Below, piece after piece: positions 1 to 5,022 of a DNA stretch of 6,773 bases. The notes beneath the pieces are model-generated. The model was not told the DNA's origin. It did not search any database and was given only the letters and a program-made list of their open reading frames with translations. The position numbers were made by a program, and so were the translations under genes. Position 1 is the first letter of the stretch, and each line of letters begins with the position of its first letter. Origin of the DNA: Oscillospiraceae bacterium (lineage in GTDB: Bacteria > Bacillota > Clostridia > Oscillospirales > UBA929); NCBI GenBank assembly GCA_009777435.1, contig WRLW01000082.1, forward strand, positions 1-6,773. Direction: 5' to 3'.

Positions 1-265
1 AACGGTCAAGGACGTGATATCCCTATCCCGCCGGCATTGCCATGTGGAAATTACCACGCTGGTCATACCGTGTGAAAACGATGGGGATATTGAGCCGATG
101 GCGCGGTGGCTGGCGTCTCTTGACCCGGATATACCGCTTCATCTGAGCCGCTTTTTCCCGCGCCATAAATATTCGGACAGGGAGCCGACGCCGAGGGAAA
201 CCGTTTACCGTCTCGCGGAGACGGCGGGAAAGCATCTGAACAGGGTTTTCTGCGGGAACATATAG
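1..265 (+). CDS. amrS: AmmeMemoRadiSam-system radical SAM enzyme, C-terminal fragment (5' end outside window)
   Basis: The frame is open from base 2 to the TAG at 263-265, giving 87 residues. The text HVEITTLVIP, then the acidic END, then DPDIPLHLSRFFPR, and a final FCGNI is the recognisable C-terminal part of the AmrS family (pyruvate formate-lyase-activating-enzyme-like radical SAM proteins of the AmmeMemoRadiSam set). The CxxxCxxC iron-sulfur loop lies upstream of the window and cannot be checked. A GTG at 14 could be read as a start, but the match to the family continues through it, so it is internal. The usual IPGEND is IPCEND here. As I recall the family, many members continue after the GN(V/I) motif with a Cys-rich tail; this one stops there. 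The biological role of the family is unsettled. The gene converges on the minus-strand fprA operon with 31 bases between stop codons. Family assignment is confident, function is not. Confidence 0.85.
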   Translation, partial: TVKDVISLSRRHCHVEITTLVIPCENDGDIEPMARWLASLDPDIPLHLSRFFPRHKYSDREPTPRETVYRLAETAGKHLNRVFCGNI

Positions 266-296
266 TCCCCTCTCCGGCACGGACGGGCGCGGCGTT

Positions 297-770
297 TTAC
301 ATAACCGCGGCGCTCAAGCGTGTCTTTAGCTCGCGCCGTTTTTCGCCCGCGGCCCATTCCGCCTTCTGCTCATCGGTTTCAAGCAGCAGCGCCGGGACGG
401 GCGCCGGCTTTTGGTTTTCATCGAGCGCCACCATAACCACATACGCCTTGTTGATCATGCTGCGCTCCCCGCGCAGGTTTTCGGCGTATGTATCCACCCG
501 CACTTCCATAGACGTTCGCCCCACATATGTGACGCGGCCGATCAGGACGACGGTTTCGTTCGCGTAAGCCGGCGCTTTGAAGTTAAGGTCGTCCATTGAG
601 ACGGTGGTAACTTCCTGACCGGAATGCCGCCTCGCGACGACGGCGGCGACAATATCTATCCATTCAGCCAGCCGCCCGCCGAACAGCCGCCCGTAACCGT
701 TTGTATCCCCCGGCATGATAATCTGCACTTGTTCCGTTTGGGACTCGGATATCCGTTTTAGCTCCGGCAC
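297..770 (-). CDS. Acyl-CoA thioesterase, single hotdog domain (YciA/BACH type)
   Basis: A 157-residue protein with one hotdog fold, predicted to hydrolyse acyl-CoA thioesters in the cytoplasm. Visible family marks are DTN at 22-24, LFGGRL at 29-34, EWID at 36-39, the NFKAP segment near 63-67, GRTSMEV at 84-90, GER at 101-103 and VALDEN at 114-119. Asn24 and Asp39 sit where the catalytic Asn and Asp lie in this family. Length fits a single-domain bacterial enzyme (hexamers of such units are usual). The start is a GTG two bases after the dfx stop codon with no good Shine-Dalgarno, which suggests translational coupling. The N-terminal text (ISESQTEQVQIIMP) fits clostridial homologues, so this start is likely correct. 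It is the last gene of the fprA operon and ends 31 bases from the convergent amrS stop. Substrate chain length cannot be read from sequence. Confidence 0.88.
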   Translation of the reverse strand: MPELKRISESQTEQVQIIMPGDTNGYGRLFGGRLAEWIDIVAAVVARRHSGQEVTTVSMDDLNFKAPAYANETVVLIGRVTYVGRTSMEVRVDTYAENLRGERSMINKAYVVMVALDENQKPAPVPALLLETDEQKAEWAAGEKRRELKTRLSAAVM

Positions 771-772
771 CG

Positions 773-1156
773 TTAAAGTTCAGTCGCCCACAAGCCATGT
801 AGATTGCAATAAGCGTAGACAGCTGCCGGCTTATCGTTCACAAAGCAAAACTCCAGCTCCGGGGCGTCGCCGACTTTCAGGCTCTTGCGCTGGCCGCCGT
901 TTTCGGTTTCCACATAAACGAAGGAAATATGGTGCGCTTCCTCCATCGGATGCGGCACGCTGCCGACGCGGACGCTCACGCAGTCGCCCGACACGGTAAC
1001 GGCGGGCAGGTGTTTTTCAGTGCTGGCCTCGACGGTATTGGGGACAAGCTCCGTCATTATCTCGCCGCAGCACACCATAGGCACGGCTTTGTCCTTAATA
1101 AGCCCCGCCAGATTACCGCAATGCTTGCAGAACAAGAATTTTTGACTGCATTTCAT
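773..1156 (-). CDS. dfx: Desulfoferrodoxin (2Fe superoxide reductase, class I)
   Basis: Reduces superoxide to hydrogen peroxide without making O2, usually with electrons from rubredoxin, in the cytoplasm of anaerobes. From the ATG at 1156 the protein has 127 residues and both iron sites are visible. The N-terminal desulforedoxin centre I is Cys10, Cys13, Cys29, Cys30 (C-X2-C-X15-CC). The catalytic centre II has Glu47-Lys48-His49 (the EKHxP motif), His69, His75, Cys117 and His120 (YCNLHGLW). An in-frame GTG at 1165 would add three residues, but it overlaps the AAGGAG ribosome binding site. The ATG at 1156 sits 8 bases after that site and brings the Cys numbering into line with characterised desulfoferrodoxins. 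It is 30 bases downstream of the rubredoxin gene and 2 bases upstream of the thioesterase gene. The rubredoxin-dfx pairing matches the known rbo-rub partnership. All ligands are present, so the enzyme should be active. Confidence 0.96.
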   Translation of the reverse strand: MKCSQKFLFCKHCGNLAGLIKDKAVPMVCCGEIMTELVPNTVEASTEKHLPAVTVSGDCVSVRVGSVPHPMEEAHHISFVYVETENGGQRKSLKVGDAPELEFCFVNDKPAAVYAYCNLHGLWATEL

Positions 1157-1164
1157 GATACACA

Positions 1165-1170
1165 CTCCTT
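1165..1170 (-). promoter_or_regulatory. Ribosome binding site of dfx (AAGGAG)
   Basis: Read on the minus strand, AAGGAG occupies 1170-1165 and is followed by 8 bases and then ATG at 1156-1154. It decides the start: the upstream GTG at 1165-1163 begins inside this site and could not use it. Confidence 0.85.
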
Positions 1171-1186
1171 AATCATCTTTCAGCCG

Positions 1187-1336
1187 TTATATCTCCCTGA
1201 AAGCGTCTTTTCCCGCGCCGCAGAGAGGGCATACGAAATCCTCCGGAACATCCGCCCATTTTGTTCCCGCCTCAATCCCGCTCTCCGGCGCTCCTACGGC
1301 CTCGTCGTACACATATCCGCATACACACTCGTACAT
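1187..1336 (-). CDS. rub: Rubredoxin (49 aa) with an unusual C-X-C first knuckle
   Basis: A small one-iron electron carrier, 49 residues from ATG at 1336 to TAA at 1189-1187. The core text is classic rubredoxin: CGYVYDE at 6-12, a GIEAGTKW segment at 20-27, PEDFVCPLCG at 31-40 and GKDAF at 42-46. The second iron knuckle is Cys36-X2-Cys39. The first is Cys4-Val5-Cys6, one residue shorter than the normal C-X2-C, and no alternative reading of the bases restores the missing residue. Everything else is conserved, so it is probably a functional protein with altered iron geometry, or carries a one-codon deletion. Between fprA (31 bases upstream) and dfx (30 bases downstream), its expected job is to carry electrons to desulfoferrodoxin and possibly to or from FprA. 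A ribosome binding site AAAGGGG at 1352-1346 lies 9 bases before the start. Confidence 0.92.
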   Translation of the reverse strand: MYECVCGYVYDEAVGAPESGIEAGTKWADVPEDFVCPLCGAGKDAFREI

Positions 1337-1345
1337 CTTAGGTAT

Positions 1346-1352
1346 CCCCTTT
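1346..1352 (-). promoter_or_regulatory. Ribosome binding site of the rubredoxin gene (AAAGGGG)
   Basis: On the minus strand AAAGGGG at 1352-1346 is followed by 9 bases and then ATG at 1336. It supports this short gene as real and translated from its own start. Confidence 0.65.
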
Positions 1353-1367
1353 CACATAAATATGGGT

Positions 1368-3221
1368 CTAATTTATTTCAAAGTCCTCCGCGCCGTGTTT
1401 GCACAGAGGGCAAATGAAATCTCCGGGCATGACGTCCCCCTCATACAGATACCCGCATATCTTGCAGACAAAGCCTTTTTTATGCTCCGCCGCCGCCGGG
1501 GGCTTTGGTTTGATATGGTCAAAATAGTATTGATATGTCACGCTTGGCTCGCCGGATAAAACAACCGCCTGCGTCACTTCCGCGACAAACAGCGTATGGG
1601 TGCCGTAGTCGTGGGCTTCGGTCACTTTCGCGGAAATCGCGCCGTTGGTATATTCAGGAAGATACCTGATACCGTTGGCCATACGTCCCTCATAGCCGCA
1701 GTCCGCGAATTTGTCAATATCCTTGCCGCTGTTGAATCCGAAATGCTCGAACACACGGAAAGGCACGCTTTCGGTCAGTGTGGAAAGCGTGTATTCCCCC
1801 GTCTTTAGAATCATATCGTGGGTGAGATTGGCTTTATGTACGGTAACCGATATCAGCAGCGGCGACACCGTAAGCTGGGCGGCGGTGTTGATGATGCAGC
1901 CGTTGTCCTTGTCCCCGTCTCTTGCCGTCAGCACAAACAAGCCGTAAGAAATCTTGAACATCGCGGAAAGGTCAATCATTTCCGGCGCCGGCGCGTCATT
2001 GACGCATCCCGCTGAGCGAGCCGCCGACGGCGGGAAGGTCGCCGCTATGGCGTCCGCCATCGCTTCCAATTCCGCAAGCTGGTCAGGCTTAAGGCTCGAT
2101 TTCAAGCTGACCTGATTCTCTATGAGGCGCATATTCCTGCATTTCCCAAGCCGCTCACGCATCAAGGCGCCGCTCGTGGCCGCCCATGAACCGTTTTCGA
2201 TTATCGCGACCGTACGGTTTTGGAGGTTATGCGCGGTCAGGTCGTTGATAAGCTCCTCCATGGATATAAATATTCCCGCGTTGTATGTAGTTGAGGCGAA
2301 CACAAGATGACTCCACTTAAACGCCGCCGACACAATCTCAGACGGCGGGGTAACGGACACGTCATACATCACGGTTCTGACGCCCCTGTCCCGCAGGCGG
2401 CTTGAGAGTATTTCCGCCGCGTTCTCGGTATTGCCGTATACCGAGGCGTAGGCGATCATGACCCCAAGCTCCTCAGGCTCATAGGCGCTCCAGAGAGCGT
2501 ATTTGGAGACCATATCCTTTATGCCCGTCCTCCACACAAAGCCGTGCAGCGGGCATATCATATCAATTTCAAGGGCGGACGCCTTGTTCAGCAGCGACTG
2601 AACCTGCACCCCGTATTTCCCCACGATATTCGTATAATAGCGCCTTGCCTCGTCCATATAGTCCTTGTTAAAGTCCACTTCGTCGGCAAACAAAGCGCCG
2701 TTCAGAGCGCCGAAGCATCCGAACGCGTCCGCGGAAAACAGAATCCTGTCCGCCGAATCATATGTAACCATGACCTCGGGCCAATGCACCATAGGCGCCA
2801 TGATAAAGCTGAGGGTGTGCCGCCCGGTGTTCAGCGTGTCGCCCTCTTTTACGATAAAAGCCTCCACATCTAAATTATGGAACTGCTTAATAAAGCTCGA
2901 TGTCTTGGCGTTGCAGACAATACGCATTTCCGGGTGCTTGTCCGCCAAATCCACGATGGCCGCCGAGTGATCCGGCTCCATGTGCTGCACCACGAGGTAA
3001 TCCAGCTTGCGCCCCCCAAGCGCATGGGAGAGATTTTCCATAAACCTGTGCCGCACCGCTTTGTCTACGGTGTCAAACAGCACGGTCTTTTCATCCAGCA
3101 GGAGGTATGAATTGTACGACACGCCGTATGGCACGGAGTAAACGCCCTCGAACATGGCCAAGCGCCGGTCGTTGGCGCCCACCCACAGCAAGTCGTTTGT
3201 CACCTTTTTTATACAATACAT
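1368..3221 (-). CDS. fprA: Four-domain flavodiiron protein: FprA core fused to an Hrb-like flavin reductase and a rubredoxin domain
   Basis: Reduces O2 to water (or NO to N2O) in the cytoplasm. From the ATG at 3221 the protein has 617 residues; the AAGGA site at 3234-3230 lies 8 bases before it. An ATG at 3230 adds three residues but has no spaced ribosome site, and homologues begin MYxxxKVTxDLxWVG as here. Domains in order: a metallo-beta-lactamase-like diiron domain (about 1-245) with all ligands, H80, E82, D84, H146, D165, H226; a flavodoxin-like FMN domain (about 250-392) with the SVYGNTE phosphate loop at 260-266; a flavin-reductase-like split barrel (about 418-568); a Pro/Ala/Lys linker; and a short rubredoxin domain (583-617) with Cys586, 589, 604, 607. 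The last two domains together equal the Hrb protein (high-molecular-weight rubredoxin) of Moorella. The fusion should let NAD(P)H electrons pass via flavin and rubredoxin to the diiron core; direct NAD(P)H use is inferred. First gene of the operon. Confidence 0.95.
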   Translation of the reverse strand: MYCIKKVTNDLLWVGANDRRLAMFEGVYSVPYGVSYNSYLLLDEKTVLFDTVDKAVRHRFMENLSHALGGRKLDYLVVQHMEPDHSAAIVDLADKHPEMRIVCNAKTSSFIKQFHNLDVEAFIVKEGDTLNTGRHTLSFIMAPMVHWPEVMVTYDSADRILFSADAFGCFGALNGALFADEVDFNKDYMDEARRYYTNIVGKYGVQVQSLLNKASALEIDMICPLHGFVWRTGIKDMVSKYALWSAYEPEELGVMIAYASVYGNTENAAEILSSRLRDRGVRTVMYDVSVTPPSEIVSAAFKWSHLVFASTTYNAGIFISMEELINDLTAHNLQNRTVAIIENGSWAATSGALMRERLGKCRNMRLIENQVSLKSSLKPDQLAELEAMADAIAATFPPSAARSAGCVNDAPAPEMIDLSAMFKISYGLFVLTARDGDKDNGCIINTAAQLTVSPLLISVTVHKANLTHDMILKTGEYTLSTLTESVPFRVFEHFGFNSGKDIDKFADCGYEGRMANGIRYLPEYTNGAISAKVTEAHDYGTHTLFVAEVTQAVVLSGEPSVTYQYYFDHIKPKPPAAAEHKKGFVCKICGYLYEGDVMPGDFICPLCKHGAEDFEIN

Positions 3222-3229
3222 AGCTTTCA

Positions 3230-3234
3230 TCCTT
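3230..3234 (-). promoter_or_regulatory. Ribosome binding site of fprA (AAGGA)
   Basis: On the minus strand AAGGA at 3234-3230 is followed by 8 bases and the ATG at 3221. The first ATG (3230-3228) starts on the last base of this site, so it cannot be served by it. The site lies 4 bases after the 3' side of the stem-loop at 3239-3260. Confidence 0.75.
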
Positions 3235-3238
3235 ATCT

Positions 3239-3260
3239 GCGCGGGCTTAAAGCCCCGCGC
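3239..3260 (-). promoter_or_regulatory. GC-rich stem-loop in the fprA 5' leader
   Basis: The minus strand reads GCGCGGG, then a short G/CTTTAAG centre, then CCCGCGC. This gives seven uninterrupted GC pairs plus two more pairs after one bulged G. No run of T follows on either strand, so it is not an intrinsic terminator. It begins one base upstream of the predicted transcription start (about 3259) and ends 4 bases before the ribosome binding site. It could protect the mRNA 5' end, modulate ribosome access, or act in DNA form as an operator. The function is inferred; the inverted repeat itself is plain. Confidence 0.6.
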
Positions 3261-3265
3261 CGTTC

Positions 3266-3294
3266 AGTATACCACATCCCGGCCGGCATTTCCA
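3266..3294 (-). promoter_or_regulatory. Predicted sigma-A promoter of the fprA-rub-dfx-thioesterase operon
   Basis: On the minus strand the -35 element TGGAAA (3294-3289, four of six consensus bases) is followed by a 17-base spacer and a -10 element TATACT (3271-3266, five of six). A TG one base upstream of the -10 (3274-3273) makes it an extended -10. Transcription should start near 3259. The spacer carries an imperfect 14-base palindrome (3276-3289) centred on CCGGCCGG, a possible repressor site overlapping the promoter. This supports fprA being transcribed separately from the pilin operon upstream. Confidence 0.6.
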
Positions 3295-3330
3295 CCATAT
3301 TTTTCAAGAAAAACGCCGAACGCTGTCAAA

Positions 3331-3837
3331 TCACTTCATACAGAACGGTTTAACGGCATACTCCCTGCTTAACGCCTCTTCACCGTATTTATTGAAAACC
3401 CTTACGGTCAATACATATCCCGCTTCGGCTGGATCGGCTTCTTCCATTTCAAAGCCTATGCCCTTGCCCTTATAGTAAATATCAGGAAAAACAAGGACGC
3501 CGGTTTTCCAAAGCCTGCCGCCCGGGTCGTCCGGGTCAATTGTCGGGTCAATTGTTGTATATACCACCGTTCCCGAATTGAACGTGTTAAACGACAAGTG
3601 GTTTTCAGCGCTTGATAAGCTTGTAGCGGTGGACATTTCAGAAAAGTCGCTTATTATATGGTTGGCCACGTCGTCAAGCATTGTGCTGTACTCGGCGAAG
3701 TCGTTCGCGTCTGTGAATATGGGCACTATGCTGACCAGAACGACGGAAGCAGCCGCCGCTATAACGGAAAGCAGCATCATGCCCACAAGTAATTCCACTA
3801 AAGTAATGCCTTTGCTGTTTCTTAGAGCGCCGTCCAC
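3331..3837 (-). CDS. Prepilin-like protein (type IV pilin/pseudopilin N-terminal methylation motif)
   Basis: A 168-residue protein with a short leader MDGALRNSKG, a type IV prepilin cleavage site after Gly10 and a mature start ITLVELLVG. The Glu at mature position +5 (Glu15) and the hydrophobic helix to about residue 39 are standard for major or minor pilins. Cleavage and N-methylation by a PilD-like peptidase are expected, with the product anchored in the membrane and then added to a pilus-like fibre. The remainder (about 120 residues) matches no subtype I can name; it holds an in-frame tandem T-I-D-P repeat near residues 94-101. The start is a GTG 13 bases after the preceding stop, with an AGGGGGG ribosome site (3851-3845) 7 bases before it. 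It is the last gene of the pilin operon. Minor pilin is the likeliest role because the neighbours are also low-abundance types. Confidence 0.85.
   Translation of the reverse strand: MDGALRNSKGITLVELLVGMMLLSVIAAAASVVLVSIVPIFTDANDFAEYSTMLDDVANHIISDFSEMSTATSLSSAENHLSFNTFNSGTVVYTTIDPTIDPDDPGGRLWKTGVLVFPDIYYKGKGIGFEMEEADPAEAGYVLTVRVFNKYGEEALSREYAVKPFCMK
3533..3556. repeat. 12-bp tandem direct repeat inside the prepilin gene
   Basis: Two adjacent 12-base units (3533-3544 and 3545-3556) differ only at the last base. On the coding strand they encode T-I-D-P twice, so the duplication is in frame. Probably a slippage product in a surface-exposed loop. Confidence 0.8.
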
Positions 3838-3850
3838 TTATCATCCCCCC

Positions 3851-4204
3851 TCAGTTCGGGTTAAAGGATATAATACCGTCTACGTCAATTATGTCTATAA
3901 AATGTTCCACTTCCGTTTCTTCAGGGGCAGCTCCATCAATATCAATCGAGAGCTGGAATGTAATCCTCCCTGCCTTAATATTAGTGGCGGCGATATCGTC
4001 GTAATCCAGCAGCACAACGGGATTGATGGCTTCCTGCTGCGTCTCATTCGCGTTCTCTATGGTTATTTTTGTTATATCCTTCGCGGATCTGATTATGACC
4101 ATAAGGGCTAATAAAAGCGTGGTCAGCAAAAAAAAGCTGACCAGAATCTCCATAAGAGACTCGCCCTTATTGGATTTCAGCTTAGACAGTATTGATTTTT
4201 TCAT
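3851..4204 (-). CDS. Small prepilin-like protein with Glu at mature position +1
   Basis: A 117-residue protein. The basic leader (MKKSILSKLKSNKG) is followed by a mature start ESLMEILVSFFLLTT. Gly14 is the -1 residue of a type IV prepilin peptidase site and Glu19 is the conserved Glu at +5. Residues 17-38 form the hydrophobic helix. The +1 residue is Glu rather than the common Phe, Met, Leu or Ile; I recall this KGES/KGET form in clostridial pilin-like proteins. After the helix only about 78 residues remain, so the globular head is small and acidic. The gene overlaps the end of the preceding PilX/GspK-like gene by 23 bases. Its GGGAG ribosome site lies inside that gene at 4219-4215, 10 bases before the ATG, so coupled translation is likely. 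Probably a minor pilin or fibre-initiation subunit; the exact role is not readable. Confidence 0.82.
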   Translation of the reverse strand: MKKSILSKLKSNKGESLMEILVSFFLLTTLLLALMVIIRSAKDITKITIENANETQQEAINPVVLLDYDDIAATNIKAGRITFQLSIDIDGAAPEETEVEHFIDIIDVDGIISFNPN

Positions 4205-5009
4205 ACCGTATCAACTCCCATCCGCCAAAGTCGAGGAATTTCATTTTATATTCTTCATCTATGGGGTCAAAGCTATCCGGCGGGTCATATGGATCAAACT
4301 GATCCTCAAACTCGTCGCCGTTCTCACCTTCAAACGCCTCTTCATCCGACAGCCGGCCGCCCTTGTACGCGTAAACCGCTCTGGACGTCGTGGTTTTACC
4401 CTTTGTCTCCAGCGACACGGTTACGGCCATTGTAAAATCTACGGTCGCCTTTTTAGGCTCTCTTGGAGCGCCGGGGTCAATCTCAATGTAAACCGGGTTA
4501 TCATCGGCATCCAGCACAGGTTCGCCGTCGATATCCAGCTCCGGCTCATATGTGGGGGGTATGGCTTTGATGGCTTTAGAGATATTGATATATTGCTCCG
4601 AGAATATAAGCTCAATGCTTATGTCGCCGTCAAAGTTATCATAAAGATCATTGGCCATGTCTCTAACCTCGGCCTCAAGCTTCAAGCTGGTAAAGGTCGC
4701 GACATCTTTATATTCATCGAAATCATCGTCATGCGACCTGTACACAGCCCACACAAGCTGATATGACAACAGGCTTTCATCAGCCGGATTTTCCTCAAGG
4801 CTGTGCCTGATGTTCCTGTGTATCGACTCCGAAAGTATTAACATTCGGCTGTACTCTCTTTGGGCGACCCAATAGCCCGTGTTGGTGCTGGCGGCTATAA
4901 ACGCCGACGCGCCCATCCCCAGAAGGAGCAGCATGACGCCGAGTACAAAAAGCATCGACGCGCCGGAATTGCCGTTAAAGATTTCCGCGGCGCGTTTTTT
5001 TATGCCCAT
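4182..5009 (-). CDS. PilX/GspK-like single-helix protein of the pilin operon
   Basis: A 275-residue protein with a basic leader ending in NGNSG, then a hydrophobic helix at about 17-40 (ASMLFVLGVMLLLLGMG). The layout is that of a type IV prepilin-like protein with probable cleavage after Gly16, but the +5 residue is Phe, not Glu. Loss of Glu5 is known in GspK-type pseudopilins, which cap the fibre; PilX-type minor pilins have a similar small-Ala/Leu start. The ectodomain contains an Asp/Pro-rich segment (158-182, with DIDG and DADDN, possible Ca2+ contacts), a beta-rich part near 187-216, and a very acidic linker (about 221-253) before a final FGGWELIRYEKI tail. The AGGAGG ribosome site at 5021-5016 touches the preceding stop codon, 6 bases before the ATG, so expression is tied to the large surface-protein gene. 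Assignment rests on layout and context, not on a full domain match. Confidence 0.65.
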   Translation of the reverse strand: MGIKKRAAEIFNGNSGASMLFVLGVMLLLLGMGASAFIAASTNTGYWVAQREYSRMLILSESIHRNIRHSLEENPADESLLSYQLVWAVYRSHDDDFDEYKDVATFTSLKLEAEVRDMANDLYDNFDGDISIELIFSEQYINISKAIKAIPPTYEPELDIDGEPVLDADDNPVYIEIDPGAPREPKKATVDFTMAVTVSLETKGKTTTSRAVYAYKGGRLSDEEAFEGENGDEFEDQFDPYDPPDSFDPIDEEYKMKFLDFGGWELIRYEKINTV

Positions 5010-5015
5010 ACGCTC

Positions 5016-5022
5016 CCTCCTT
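5016..5022 (-). promoter_or_regulatory. Strong ribosome binding site (AAGGAGG) overlapping the upstream stop codon
   Basis: On the minus strand the TAA stop of the surface-protein gene (5023-5021) runs directly into GGAGG, so AAGGAGG (5022-5016) shares two bases with the stop. Six bases separate it from the ATG at 5009. This arrangement favours re-initiation by ribosomes finishing the large gene. Confidence 0.8.

Noticed and set aside
266..296. A bidirectional terminator between the convergent amrS and thioesterase stops.
   Set aside because: The 31 bases are GC-rich but no stem longer than about 4 bp could be found.
1157..1165. GTG at 1165 as the dfx start.
   Set aside because: It overlaps the AAGGAG ribosome site; ATG at 1156 has correct spacing and gives canonical residue numbering.
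929..1417. A 162-codon open frame on the plus strand.
   Set aside because: It lies opposite desulfoferrodoxin and rubredoxin, both of which have complete metal-site motifs; the plus-strand text is His/Arg-rich shadow.
3239..3260. The GC-rich hairpin as an intrinsic terminator for the pilin operon.
   Set aside because: No T run follows on either strand, and it lies between the fprA promoter and its ribosome site.
3324..3329. A perfect TTGACA on the minus strand just after the pilin stop codon, as a second fprA promoter.
   Set aside because: No acceptable -10 lies 16-18 bases downstream; the TGGAAA/TATACT pair is better.
3300..3330. A weak stem (AGCG/CGTT) followed by TTTTT on the minus strand as terminator of the pilin operon.
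   Set aside because: Only four pairs including a wobble; too weak to call. Read-through into fprA cannot be excluded.
4023..4766. A 247-codon open frame on the plus strand opposite the pilin genes.
   Set aside because: It is antisense to three recognisable genes, has no domain I can recognise, and is explained by the reverse reading of Asp/Glu-rich coding sequence.
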